From: Betaproteobacteria bacterium | GTDB lineage: Bacteria > Pseudomonadota > Gammaproteobacteria > Burkholderiales > Casimicrobiaceae | Direction: 5' to 3' | DNA length: 64,000 bases | Assembly (NCBI GenBank): GCA_013298765.1 | Contig: JAAFJA010000002.1 | Span: 310,001-374,000, forward strand | Translations under genes and position numbers: made by a program | Shown: positions 36,944-45,599 of the stretch, one piece after another | Numbering within the stretch: position 1 is the stretch's first letter | Layout: every line of letters begins with the position of its first letter | The notes under the pieces: model-generated | What the model was told of the DNA's origin: nothing | The model's database searches: none | What the model saw: the letters and a program-made list of their open reading frames with translations, nothing else

Positions 36944-37128
36944 ACGCGGCGAACATGAACGTCAGCGACATCGACCGAATCGCACGGGTGGCAATTGGCG
37001 TCGCGCTGCTCGCTACGGTGGTTGTGTTCGATCATCCGATGCGCTGGTTCGGTCTCATTGGCATCGTTGCGCTGGGCACGGGTGTGGCGGGCTGGTGTCC
37101 GCTCTACGCTTGGTGGAGTCGAGATTAG
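36940..37128 (+). CDS. DUF2892 family small membrane protein
   Basis: The 62-residue protein starts 'MNAANMNVSDIDRIARVAIGVALLATVVVF' and ends 'WFGLIGIVALGTGVAGWCPLYAWWSRD'. The 'DRIxRxxIGxxLL...GLIGxxxLxTGxxGWCPLY' pattern is the DUF2892/YgaP-membrane-domain signature. It has two transmembrane helices and a conserved Cys near the end. Such proteins accompany rhodanese or stress genes, and here the stress island. It overlaps the preceding hypothetical gene by 4 bases. Confidence 0.82.
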   Translation: MNAANMNVSDIDRIARVAIGVALLATVVVFDHPMRWFGLIGIVALGTGVAGWCPLYAWWSRD

Positions 37129-37161
37129 CATCTAACTTTCTCGGCTTATTCCCTATTCCAA

Positions 37162-37218
37162 TGGGCTTAGATGAATTTTTTCGTATTTCTCACTATACGA
37201 ATAGTTCCCCTTCCAGCC
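37162..37218. repeat. Paired-tetramer repeat, copy 7
   Basis: GGGC at 37162 and GCCC at 37215 have a 57-bp outer distance. The left side is TCCC-TATTCCAAT-GGGC and the right GCCC-AATTTATAAT-GGTT. The centre contains a perfect inverted repeat, TTCGTAT and ATACGAA. It lies between the stop of the DUF2892 gene and the end of the convergent dehydrogenase gene, in a 125-bp gap with no other feature. Confidence 0.7.
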
Positions 37219-37253
37219 CAATTTATAATGGTTTCTTTTGATTTAGCCACCCT

Positions 37254-38594
37254 TCATTTTGCGAACAGCAGCTCCATCTCGCGACGAATGCGATAGGCGT
37301 GGGTCGTAGTGTCAATCACAACGTCATCCCAGGTGAGAGATTGACCTTGTGCAACCGCGCGAACGAGTTTCACATCGTGCGCTAAACCAAGCGGCAACCC
37401 GCCCATCGCGGCGGACTTGTTCGCGGGTAGCAACTTGCCCCACACCGTGTAGCCGCCTTCGCCATCGAGCGTTTCGCCAGGCCGCAAGTCGCGTTTGGCG
37501 GTCGCAACGACATCCGCATCCCATGCGGTAGCCACACCGGTCGGCTCGCCACGCAGCGCAACGCTTGCCACGCTCACGCCGACTTCCAAACCAATCAAGT
37601 GCCAGCGTTTGTAAAGTGTGAAATAGCGACCGCTTGGATCGGTGTGCGCGTTGTATTCCTCAAAACAGTTCTTGATGTAGTCTGTTTCTGCTTCGACCGT
37701 GACCCACACGCCCATGCGAATGTCGTACGGAATCTTTCGGCCATCGGCTTCAAGCGAAGAGATCACTTCGACCATGCCTTTTTTCTCAAGCACGCCGCCT
37801 TCACTTTTTGGGCGCGTGACAAACGGAATGTCTTCCACACTCGCGGGTGGATAAAGCAAACCGTTGCTCGGCACTGCGAGAGCGGTCGCGTTCGATACCG
37901 CAGTGCTTTCGATCGACGGTTTCGATCCATCTAAAAAACTGTTGAACATCTTCGGATTGAGACCACCGCGCGCGGCTTGCTCGGGGGTGAGCCCGTAGTA
38001 GCCCCACACCGTGTCTGGCGTGCTCTGCGCGAAATGCGGCAACCACTTGTGGCCACGCCCGGCAGCAACCACCGGAAATCCGCAGGTGCGCGCCCAATCC
38101 ACCAAATCGCAGATCAGTGCGGGTTGATCGCCGAACGCCATCGAGTACACGACGTTCTTTTCTGCGGCTTTTCTCGCGAGCAACGGTCCGCAAAATGCAT
38201 CCGCTTCAACGGTGACGTTGACCACATGCTTGCCATGATCAAACGCGGCAAGGCAATGTTCGACCGCTGCGATGGGGTTGCCCGTACATTCGACGATCAC
38301 ATCAATGGCCGGATGTGACACCAGCGCGCGCCAATCATCCGAGACAAACGTGCTTCCCTGTTTGACTGCATCGTCAAGCGAACTCGCCATCGTGCGCTCG
38401 CGCGCCCAACCCACGCGCGCCAAGTTTGCTCGCGCAGCGTCTGGGCTCAAATCAGCGATGCCCGCCAGATGCACACCCGGCGTGCGCGGCACCTGTGCGA
38501 GATACATCGATCCGAATTTGCCGGCACCGATGAGACCAATACGAATCGGCTTGTTTTGCGCGGCGCGATGTTGCAGTTTGGTGTGAAGGTTCAT
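37254..38594 (-). CDS. NAD(P)-dependent oxidoreductase with SAF domain (predicted homoserine dehydrogenase-like, COG4091)
   Basis: The 446-residue protein has an N-terminal NAD(P)-binding fold ('IRIGLIGAGKFGSMYLAQV', 'PAIDVIVECTGNPIAAVEHCLAAFDHGKHVVNVTVEADAF'). A substrate domain and a C-terminal SAF-like end ('ATAKRDLRPGETLDGEGGYTVWGKLLPA', 'MGGLPLGLAHDVKLVRAV') follow. This is the layout of COG4091 proteins, annotated as homoserine-dehydrogenase-like or Gfo/Idh-type enzymes in sugar-acid or amino-acid catabolism. The true substrate is unknown. The next gene upstream on this strand is an aspartate/glutamate racemase, 26 bases away, so an amino-acid or related pathway is plausible. Confidence 0.8.
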   Translation of the reverse strand: MNLHTKLQHRAAQNKPIRIGLIGAGKFGSMYLAQVPRTPGVHLAGIADLSPDAARANLARVGWARERTMASSLDDAVKQGSTFVSDDWRALVSHPAIDVIVECTGNPIAAVEHCLAAFDHGKHVVNVTVEADAFCGPLLARKAAEKNVVYSMAFGDQPALICDLVDWARTCGFPVVAAGRGHKWLPHFAQSTPDTVWGYYGLTPEQAARGGLNPKMFNSFLDGSKPSIESTAVSNATALAVPSNGLLYPPASVEDIPFVTRPKSEGGVLEKKGMVEVISSLEADGRKIPYDIRMGVWVTVEAETDYIKNCFEEYNAHTDPSGRYFTLYKRWHLIGLEVGVSVASVALRGEPTGVATAWDADVVATAKRDLRPGETLDGEGGYTVWGKLLPANKSAAMGGLPLGLAHDVKLVRAVAQGQSLTWDDVVIDTTTHAYRIRREMELLFAK

Positions 38595-38620
38595 GAATTT
38601 CTAGCGCGCGCACGGCGTGT

Positions 38621-39319
38621 TTAGGTCGAGGCGAGAGCGTAATGCGCTGCTGCTGTCGCGTGCAAGTGCGTCGTGTCCAGTAACGGAACTGTCGCATCAT
38701 CGCCTGAAACCAACAGCGATATCTCTGTACAGCCGAGAATGATCGCCTCAGCGCCTTGCTCTACCAGCCGACGCATCACCGCGCGGTAGATCTCACGCGA
38801 TTCAGGCAGAACGTGTCCCTTGCAGAGCTCGTCGTAAATGATGCGGTGAACTTGTTCACGGTCCAGCGCATCAGGTACCAGCACGTTCAGCCCATGCAGC
38901 GACTCGAGTCGCTCCCGATAAAACGCCTGCTCCATCGTAAACGCGGTGCCAAGCAAACCTATAGTTTTGATGCCCAATTTCTTGGCAGCTTCCGCCGTCG
39001 GGTCGGCAATGTGAAGGAGCGGAATATCGACCGCGCGCTCAATGTCTTCTGAAACACGATGCATAGTGTTTGTACAGAGCACCACACATTCAGCCCCAGC
39101 CGCGCGCAACGCCGTTGCGGCCGCAGCCATCGCTTCGCCCGCTTCGTCCCACGCACCTACACGCTGCAGGCGTTCGATGTCATGGAAATTCACGCTATAG
39201 AGAACAATCCGCGCCGAGTTGAGGCCCCCGAGCGTGCTTTTCACGACCTCATTGATCTGACGGTAGTACGGCATAGTCGATTCCCAGCTCATGCCGCCTA
39301 TAAGGCCGATAGTCTTCAT
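38621..39319 (-). CDS. Aspartate/glutamate racemase family protein
   Basis: The 232-residue protein has the two catalytic cysteines of the Asp/Glu racemase fold: Cys82 or so in 'ECVVLCTNTMH' and the second in 'AIILGCTEISLLV'. It opens 'KTIGLIGGMSWESTMPYYRQINE', the YgeA-type start with the conserved Trp-Glu-Ser. It probably isomerises aspartate or a related amino acid without PLP. It lies directly before the COG4091 gene on the same strand. A 25-bp inverted repeat separates it from the aceE-like gene. Confidence 0.88.
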   Translation of the reverse strand: MKTIGLIGGMSWESTMPYYRQINEVVKSTLGGLNSARIVLYSVNFHDIERLQRVGAWDEAGEAMAAAATALRAAGAECVVLCTNTMHRVSEDIERAVDIPLLHIADPTAEAAKKLGIKTIGLLGTAFTMEQAFYRERLESLHGLNVLVPDALDREQVHRIIYDELCKGHVLPESREIYRAVMRRLVEQGAEAIILGCTEISLLVSGDDATVPLLDTTHLHATAAAHYALAST

Positions 39320-39350
39320 TGCAACTTCGCTTCTATTCAGGTGAATGACG

Positions 39351-39441
39351 TTGTAGGCGCAGGCTTGACCGCGCTCACCGTGGAAGAGGTCGACTCGACG
39401 CGTCGGTTAAGGGAAAAGCGCGGTCAAGCCCGCGCCTACAA
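39351..39441. repeat. REP-type inverted repeat with 25-bp arms
   Basis: The arms 39351-39375 and 39417-39441 are inverted copies with one mismatch (they begin TTGTAGGCGC and CTTGACCGCGCT on the respective strands) around a 41-bp centre. The right arm contains the stop codon of the aceE-like gene (39436-39438). The word resembles Pseudomonas-type REP ('GTAGG...GGCTTG..CGCG'). No other copy is seen in the window. It may act as the end of the aceE transcript and protect its 3' end. Confidence 0.7.
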
Positions 39442-42021
39442 ACCGCGCTTTGCCGCAGCAACGATACTGCTCGAATTAACGCCAAAGAATTCTCTCAGCG
39501 CAGCACGAGTATCGCTGCGACCAAATCCATCAGTGCCAAGCGTGGTGTAGCGGCGACCTTCGGGTACGTACGCGCGCACGCTCTCGGGAACGAGTCGCAC
39601 GTAGTCGGTCGCGGCGATGATTGGACCGCGGGTCGTATTCAACACATTCGTTACATGAGGTGTGTCGTTACCTCGTTCCGCGCTTGCGCCGTCGCGTGCG
39701 AGTTCGCTCCAGCTCGTCACTGAAACCACGGTCGATGCGATCCCCTCTTCTGCCAACTGCTTCGCTGCTTTGATGACTTCGGTGAGGATTGCGCCGGAGC
39801 CCAATAAGGTGACCTGCTGCTTCGCGCCCTTCGCTCCAAACTCGCCGAACACATACGCCCCGCGAATCAAATGTTCGCGCGTCTTCTCATCGAAGTCGGG
39901 CTGCGCGTAGTTCTCGTTCATCACGGTGACGTAGTAGAAGACGTTCTTCTGCTCCGTCATCATTTCGCGCATGCCACGATCGATGATGACCGCCATCTCA
40001 CCCGCAAACGCCGGGTCATACGCTTTGCAGTTTGGCACCGTCGCTGCCCACAGATGGCTCGTGCCATCCTGATGCTGCAAGCCCTCGCCGCCGAGCGTAG
40101 TACGGCCCGAGGTCGCACCGAGCAGGAAACCACGCGGTTGCTGATCCGCCGCCGCCCAAATCAAATCGGCGACACGCTGGAAGCCAAACATTGAGTAATA
40201 GATGTAGAACGGCAGCATGGCAAAACCATGCACGCTGTAGCTCGTCGCCGCAGCGGTCCACGATGAAATCGCGCCCGCTTCGCTAATGCCTTCTTCAAGA
40301 ATTTGGCCATCGAGCGCTTCACGATAAGAGAGCACGGAGCCGATGTCTTCCGGCGCGTAGCGTTGACCCACGCTTGAATAGATGCCAACTTGCTTGAAGA
40401 GATTGGCCATCCCGAACGTGCGCGCTTCATCAGCAACGATCGGCACGATACGTGGCCCGAGCGTTTTGTCTTTGAGCAAATTCCCGAGCATGCGCACGAA
40501 GGCCATCGTGGTGCTCATCTCTTTGTTTTCTGGCGCGAGCGCAAACTGTGCGAAAGAAGCGAGCGGAGGCACGGATAGTGCCTCACACGCGGTCTGCCTT
40601 TTGGGCAAATAGCCACCTAGCTTCGCACGCCGAGCATGCAGGTATTGCATCTCGGCGCTGTCTTCTGCCGGTTTGTAAAACGCGAGTGAAGTCGTTTGCT
40701 CATCGCTGAGCGGAAGATTGAATCGGTTACGGAATTCGAGCAACGCCGTTTCGTCGAGTTTCTTCTGTGAATGCGTGGTCATCTTGCCCTGACCGGCGCT
40801 GCCCATGCCGTAACCCTTCTTCGTGTGCGCGAGGATCACGGTTGGCTGACCCGAGTGTTTCGCGGCAGCTGCGTACGCCGCGTGTATTTTCACGATGTCG
40901 TGCCCGCCGCGTTTTAAGCGATCAATCTGTTCGTCGGTCATCCCTTGCGCAAGGCGTGCGAGCGCTTCGTTCTGTCCGAAAAAGTTTTCACGGTTGTAGC
41001 GACCGTCGTTGGCAGCAAAGGTCTGCATTTGCCCGTCAACGGTGTTCGCAAATGCGGCGAGCAATGCGTTGGTTTCGTCGCGGGCGAAGAGCCCATCCCA
41101 GTCCGATCCCCAGAGTAGTTTGATCACATTCCAACCCGCGCCGCTGAAGAGTTTCTCCAGCTCATCGATCACGCGACCGTTGCCACGCACGGGGCCGTCG
41201 AGTCGCTGCAAATTGCAGTTGACCACCCAGATCAAGTTGTCGAGCCCTTCGCGCGCCGCGAGTGTGAGCGCGCTCATGCTCTCGGGCTCGTCCATCTCGC
41301 CATCTCCAAACACGCCCCAGACTTTGCGCCCGCTGCAATCGAGTAACTCGCGATGCGAGAGATAGCGCATGAAACGGGCGTGATAGATCGAGCTGATGGG
41401 GCCGATACCCATCGAACCAGTCGGGAATTGCCAGAAATCTGGCATCAAGTACGGATGCGGATAGCTAGACAATCCTCGCGAGCTGTTTATTAGGGCTGAA
41501 AGCTCGCGTCGATAAAACTCAAGATCGCGCTCTGTGAGCCTTCCCTCCAAATAGGCTCTGGCGTAGACGCCCGGAGCGCTATGTGGTTGGAAGAACACGA
41601 GATCGCCGCCATGGTGGTTATCCGGCGCGTCGTTCCGAGCGTGAAAAAAGTGGTTGAAGCCGACTTCAAACAGGTCAGCGGCGCTTGCGTAACTCGCGAT
41701 ATGTCCGCCCAACTCGCCGTACGCCGCGTTGGCTCTCGCCACCATCGCAAGCGCGTTCCAACGCATGAGCGAGGCAATCTTTTCCTCAATGGCAAGATCG
41801 CCAGGAAACGTCGGCTGCTCATGCACGCTGATCGTGTTTTGATAGGGCGTGGCAAGCTCTGGCTTCCACGCGATCCCGCTCGCTCGCGCGTGAGCGACCA
41901 GCTGATCCAGCATGAACCGCGCGCGATCAGCGCCGTAGCTCGCGACGAGCGCGTCGAGGGCTTCGCGCCATTCCTGCGTTTCTTGCGGGTCAACGTCGAG
42001 GGTGGAAGGTTGCGTGGGCAT
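39436..42021 (-). CDS. AceE-type 2-oxo acid dehydrogenase E1 component
   Basis: The protein (861 residues from ATG 42021) is a homodimeric thiamin-diphosphate E1 like E. coli AceE (887). I choose this start because 'DVDPQETQEWREALDALV' then lies where AceE proteins begin; several in-frame ATGs upstream are possible. 'GLSSYPHPYLMPDFWQFPTGSMGIGP', 'VFGDGEMDEPESMSALTLAAREGLDNLIWVVNCNLQRLDGPVRGNG' (ThDP motif), 'HTKKGYG' and 'GLQHQDGTSHL' are conserved. About five extra residues (SALIN) precede the 'GLSSYPHP' block. No aceF or lpd follows. With the divergent Lrp-type gene this fits either AceE or an MdeB-like 2-oxobutyrate dehydrogenase E1, so I give no symbol. Confidence 0.88.
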   Translation of the reverse strand: MPTQPSTLDVDPQETQEWREALDALVASYGADRARFMLDQLVAHARASGIAWKPELATPYQNTISVHEQPTFPGDLAIEEKIASLMRWNALAMVARANAAYGELGGHIASYASAADLFEVGFNHFFHARNDAPDNHHGGDLVFFQPHSAPGVYARAYLEGRLTERDLEFYRRELSALINSSRGLSSYPHPYLMPDFWQFPTGSMGIGPISSIYHARFMRYLSHRELLDCSGRKVWGVFGDGEMDEPESMSALTLAAREGLDNLIWVVNCNLQRLDGPVRGNGRVIDELEKLFSGAGWNVIKLLWGSDWDGLFARDETNALLAAFANTVDGQMQTFAANDGRYNRENFFGQNEALARLAQGMTDEQIDRLKRGGHDIVKIHAAYAAAAKHSGQPTVILAHTKKGYGMGSAGQGKMTTHSQKKLDETALLEFRNRFNLPLSDEQTTSLAFYKPAEDSAEMQYLHARRAKLGGYLPKRQTACEALSVPPLASFAQFALAPENKEMSTTMAFVRMLGNLLKDKTLGPRIVPIVADEARTFGMANLFKQVGIYSSVGQRYAPEDIGSVLSYREALDGQILEEGISEAGAISSWTAAATSYSVHGFAMLPFYIYYSMFGFQRVADLIWAAADQQPRGFLLGATSGRTTLGGEGLQHQDGTSHLWAATVPNCKAYDPAFAGEMAVIIDRGMREMMTEQKNVFYYVTVMNENYAQPDFDEKTREHLIRGAYVFGEFGAKGAKQQVTLLGSGAILTEVIKAAKQLAEEGIASTVVSVTSWSELARDGASAERGNDTPHVTNVLNTTRGPIIAATDYVRLVPESVRAYVPEGRRYTTLGTDGFGRSDTRAALREFFGVNSSSIVAAAKRGL

Positions 42022-42153
42022 CAACATCAGGATCGCCTTCAATTCGGGCATGAGATTTTGATCCGGGCCGATTGGCATTAGGTTTCGCATAAACTTAAAA
42101 AACCGCAAAGCGCCGCACTTTCTGCCGCCTTAGAGACGATTACCAGAACAAAA

Positions 42154-42621
42154 ATGATTGCAAACGCCTTAGACGTCATCGATTTACGCATCCTTCGTGA
42201 ACTTCAAGCCGACGGCGCGCTCACCAACGTGGAGCTCGCGCGGCGGGTGAATCTTTCGCCATCGCCGTGTTTGACGCGAGTGAAAGCGCTCGAGTCGAGC
42301 GGCGTAATTGATCGCTATGTGGCGATTGCCAATCCGCAGAAACTCGGGCTTGGCTTGAACGTGTTCATATCGATCAGTTTGAAAGAGCAGAGCAAAGCCG
42401 CACTCGCATCATTCGAAGAGCGAATTTCTGAGCACGACGAGGTGATGGAGTGTTACCTGATGACGGGCGACAGCGATTACCTGATCCGCGTTGTTGTGCC
42501 GGACATTCAAGCGCTGGAGCGGTTTATCCTCGACAAACTCTCGCCCATCAGCAGCATCGAAAAGATTCGCTCAAGCTTTACGCTCAAACAGGTGCGCTAC
42601 AAAACGGCGTTGCCGCTTTAG
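42154..42621 (+). CDS. Lrp/AsnC family transcriptional regulator
   Basis: The 155-residue protein has an N-terminal helix-turn-helix ('LDVIDLRILRELQADGALTNVELARRVNLSPSPCLTRVKALESSGVID', about 7-55) and a C-terminal RAM ligand domain ('NVFISISLKEQSK...MECYLMTGDSDYLIRVVVPDIQALERFILDKLSPI'). It lies 132 bases from and divergent to the E1 gene. In that layout Lrp-type regulators usually control the neighbour in response to an amino acid. This matches the known mdeR/mdeB arrangement of Pseudomonas putida, though no mdeA is present. It is a specific regulator rather than global Lrp by context. Confidence 0.9.
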   Translation: MIANALDVIDLRILRELQADGALTNVELARRVNLSPSPCLTRVKALESSGVIDRYVAIANPQKLGLGLNVFISISLKEQSKAALASFEERISEHDEVMECYLMTGDSDYLIRVVVPDIQALERFILDKLSPISSIEKIRSSFTLKQVRYKTALPL

Positions 42622-42933
42622 CGCTTAGCGCCGAGCGACCCGATTCGAGAAAGCAAGCCACGTAGCGAGAGCTGAGCCAATGCGTCCGCACAATTGAGTC
42701 GCGCAAGCGTAGCTCGCCAACCACGCGCATCCTCAGCTAAACGCAAAAGTCGTTGACATGCCCATTGCCGCATGGAAGCATTTTCGACCATGGCATATCG
42801 AAACTTTACGGCGAATAAAGTCGTTGGATCACCGTCTCAACGGCGCTCTGTCGTTCGCAAGCGCCACCACGACTCCGGTCGTCGGAACAGATTCGCCGCG
42901 TCAACGATTGCGCCCCGGCGCCGAGGAATTTAA
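42622..42933. other. 312-bp gap without a recognised gene
   Basis: This stretch between the Lrp-type regulator and the DUF389 gene shows no protein or RNA gene I can support. The small reading frame at 42758-42964 has no homology I recognise and runs into the DUF389 start. GAGGA at 42923-42927 is the DUF389 ribosome binding site. Confidence 0.5.
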
Positions 42934-44304
42934 GTGCCCGAACCACAGACTGCTGACGCGATGACCCAGCCCGCGAGCCACCTTGGCCCAGCCATTAGCC
43001 GAAGATTCAGCTTGCACTCGGACAAAGCGGAGGACAGCGAAATCGAACGTCGAATCCGCGACGGTGTCGATCTTGCCGGTGCGACGCCGTGGATCCTGAT
43101 CTTCGCCATTTTCATCGCGTCAATCGGACTCAACGTCAATTCGACGGCCGTGATCATTGGCGCGATGTTGATTTCGCCGCTGATGGGTCCGATCGTGGGC
43201 GCCGGGCTAGGTGTGGCCACCTATGACTTTGCGCTGGTGAAGCGCGCCCTTCTGAATCTTGCTATCGCGACGTCCATCAGCCTTGCCGTCTCAACGCTCT
43301 ACTTTCTGCTCTCCCCACTGCAAGACGCGCAATCTGAACTGCTCGCGAGAACGACGCCCACCATTTGGGATGTGTTGATCGCGCTCTTTGGCGGACTCGC
43401 CGGCATCGTGGGCATCAGCAGACGAGAGAAGTCCACGGTGATTCCGGGCGTAGCAATCGCAACCGCATTGATGCCCCCCGTATGTACAGCGGGCTTCGGG
43501 ATCGCCACCGGAAACTGGAGTTTCGTCTTTGGTGCGCTCTATTTGTTCGCCATCAACAGCGTCTTCATCGCCCTTGCGACAGCGATCGGTGTTCGCCTTC
43601 TTCGTCTTAGGCGACACACGTTTGCCGACGCACGTGCGCGCTGGAAAGTCAAACTTTCATTGCTGGCGATCGCGCTGGTAACCGCCGTTCCCAGCGTGTA
43701 CCTCGCGACGCATTTGGTACGCGAAGAAATGTACAAAGCCAATGCGCGCAAATTCATCGCCCAGGAGTTTGCTTTAAAGGATACGCAGGTTGCCGATAGC
43801 AGGATTAACTACCAAACGCGTACTCTGGAAGTTGCTTTAGTCGGCCAAATCATTCCGGAGACGGAGCTACGATCAATCGAGAGCCGATTGCCGGCCAGGA
43901 AACTGAGTGGATCGAAAATTGTGGTGCGCCAATCGGGTGGAACTTTGCCCGACATCGCTGGGTTGAAGTCAACGATCAGCAGGGATCTGTACATCGAAAG
44001 CCAACAGGACTTGCAACGCCGAGACGAAAAGATCAAACAATTGCAGCGTGAGCTCGACGCGAGAAACGCGGTCTTTTTGAGCGCGGAGGACATCTCCGCA
44101 GAACTGCGCGCGCAGTATCCGTCCGTTTCTTCCGTCTCTATCGGCGATGCCGTCGAAGTGCGTGCCGATGCAACGAAAAAGCCGCTCGTCCTTTTAAGCG
44201 TCAAATCAACGAAGCCGCTCTCAACCGAGGAGCGACTCCGAATCGAAAACTGGTTTAAGGTACGCACAAAGGCCGACGCAGTTTCGCTTAGTTTTTCAAC
44301 CTGA
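42934..44304 (+). CDS. DUF389 family membrane protein with C-terminal extension
   Basis: The 456-residue protein starts at GTG 42934, with GAGG seven bases before. The DUF389 part (about 30-265) has 'TPWILIFAIFIASIGLNVNSTAVIIGAMLISPLMGPIVGAGLG', 'IWDVLIALFGGLAGIVGISRREKSTVIPGVAIATALMPPVCTAGFGIATG' and 'FVFGALYLFAINSVFIALATAIG'. These give about six membrane helices. A further 190 residues form a soluble, partly coiled-coil end ('ESQQDLQRRDEKIKQLQRELDARN'), which many shorter family members lack. DUF389 function is unknown; export of a small molecule is a common guess. Confidence 0.85.
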   Translation: MPEPQTADAMTQPASHLGPAISRRFSLHSDKAEDSEIERRIRDGVDLAGATPWILIFAIFIASIGLNVNSTAVIIGAMLISPLMGPIVGAGLGVATYDFALVKRALLNLAIATSISLAVSTLYFLLSPLQDAQSELLARTTPTIWDVLIALFGGLAGIVGISRREKSTVIPGVAIATALMPPVCTAGFGIATGNWSFVFGALYLFAINSVFIALATAIGVRLLRLRRHTFADARARWKVKLSLLAIALVTAVPSVYLATHLVREEMYKANARKFIAQEFALKDTQVADSRINYQTRTLEVALVGQIIPETELRSIESRLPARKLSGSKIVVRQSGGTLPDIAGLKSTISRDLYIESQQDLQRRDEKIKQLQRELDARNAVFLSAEDISAELRAQYPSVSSVSIGDAVEVRADATKKPLVLLSVKSTKPLSTEERLRIENWFKVRTKADAVSLSFST

Positions 44305-44375
44305 CGTTGAATACACGGATCCAACCGAACGCTTCGCGAAAGTGATGCTTTCATTTGCGCGCTAACATCTCTCTC

Positions 44376-45566
44376 ATGCAATACGCTGATCGCCTTAACA
44401 ACGTTGAAACTTCTGCCATTCGCGAGCTATTCAAGCTGCTCGGAAAGCCCGGCATCATCAGCTTCGCGGGTGGGTTCCCCGACGCGGCGCTGTTCGATGT
44501 CGAAGGAATTTCACTCGCGTCCCAGGCCGCGCTTCAATCCGATCCAGGCGCTGCGCTTCAATACGGCGCAACCGAGGGCTACCAGCCGCTTCGCGAGGGC
44601 ATCGCTTCGTTGATGACGTCGAAAGGCGCCCCGCTCAAAGCAGAGGAATTGATCGTCACCACCGGTTCGCAGCAAGCGCTTGACCTCATCGGCAAAACGA
44701 TGATTTCGCCGGGTGACAACGTGATCGTTGAAGCGCCGACCTTCCTCGCGACCATTCAATGTTTCCGACTTTACGGCGCAAATCTCATCAGCGCGCCCAT
44801 TGACGCGAACGGCGTCAAGGTAGACGAGCTGGAACGATTGATTGTTGAACACAAACCGAAGCTCGTTTACCTAATCCCGACCTTTGGCAACCCAAGCGGC
44901 GGCATGCTCACGCTTGAGCGCCGAAAGCGGGTGTTGGAGCTCGCCGCGAAACACCAAACGCTAATCGTCGAAGACGATCCGTACGGCGATTTGTATTTCA
45001 ACGCTGCACCGCCACCGTCGCTTCTCTCGCTCTCGTCAGAAGTCCCCGGCTCGCGCGAGTGGCTCGCGCACTGCGGCAGCTTAAGCAAAGTGCTGTCGCC
45101 TGGTTTGCGTGTCGGCTGGATGGTCGCGCCGCCTGCCCTCCTCGGCAAAGCGGTGATGTGCAAACAATTCAGCGACGCACACACGAGCACGTTCGCGCAA
45201 GCCACCGCCGCGCAGTATCTCGCCAGTGGACGAATGAAAGCCGCGCTTGACCGTGTGCGCTCGACTTATGCGAAGCGCGCAACGCTGATGTGCAGTGAAT
45301 TGACTGCGAAATTGGGTGACGCGGTCGCGTTCGCCGCACCGCACGGGGGCATGTTTGTGTGGTGCCGCCTCACCGGAGCGAATGGACGCATCACGAACTC
45401 TGACGATTTCGCCAAACGCGCTATTGAAAAAGGCGTGGCCTTCGTGCCAGGTGCGCCGTTCTACGCGACGAACCCTGATCGCGCAACGTTCCGCTTGAGT
45501 TTCGCGACGTCAAACGAAGAGAAAATCGTTGAGGGCGTTGGCCGCCTAGCGGCAGCGCTGCAATAA
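44376..45566 (+). CDS. PLP-dependent aminotransferase, class I/II (MocR/2-aminoadipate type)
   Basis: The 396-residue enzyme starts at ATG 44376 rather than TTG 44355. 'GIISFAGGFPDAALFDVEGI', 'LQYGATEGYQPLREGIASLM', 'TTGSQQALDLIGKTMISPGD' and 'IPTFGNPSGGMLTLERRKRVLELA' are typical of the fold-type I subgroup with LysN, kynurenine/2-aminoadipate and aromatic aminotransferases. 'VEDDPYGDLYF' holds the PLP-pyridine Asp, and the Schiff-base lysine is in 'CGSLSKVLSPGLRVGWM' (about residue 238). The donor cannot be told. It is 71 bases after the DUF389 gene, with a terminator 7 bases after the stop. Confidence 0.87.
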   Translation: MQYADRLNNVETSAIRELFKLLGKPGIISFAGGFPDAALFDVEGISLASQAALQSDPGAALQYGATEGYQPLREGIASLMTSKGAPLKAEELIVTTGSQQALDLIGKTMISPGDNVIVEAPTFLATIQCFRLYGANLISAPIDANGVKVDELERLIVEHKPKLVYLIPTFGNPSGGMLTLERRKRVLELAAKHQTLIVEDDPYGDLYFNAAPPPSLLSLSSEVPGSREWLAHCGSLSKVLSPGLRVGWMVAPPALLGKAVMCKQFSDAHTSTFAQATAAQYLASGRMKAALDRVRSTYAKRATLMCSELTAKLGDAVAFAAPHGGMFVWCRLTGANGRITNSDDFAKRAIEKGVAFVPGAPFYATNPDRATFRLSFATSNEEKIVEGVGRLAAALQ

Positions 45567-45572
45567 GCAACA

Positions 45573-45599
45573 AATCACTTGGGCTTCGGCCAAGTGATT
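45573..45599 (+). terminator. Hairpin after the aminotransferase gene
   Basis: AATCACTTGG and CCAAGTGATT are perfect 10-bp arms around a seven-base loop, 7 bases after the stop. The following bases are not a clean T-tract, so it may work with the next hairpin. Its GGGC is the left tetramer of paired-tetramer repeat copy 8. Confidence 0.6.

Noticed and set aside
36703-37131. 142-residue minus-strand frame opposite the unknown and DUF2892 genes
   Set aside because: It overlaps the well-recognised DUF2892 frame and shows no family likeness.
41486-41548. TTTATTAGGGCT in the E1 gene as another full repeat copy
   Set aside because: The left edge matches and adds about five residues (SALIN), but the supposed right end encodes the conserved 'YLEGRLT' block, so at most half an element is present.
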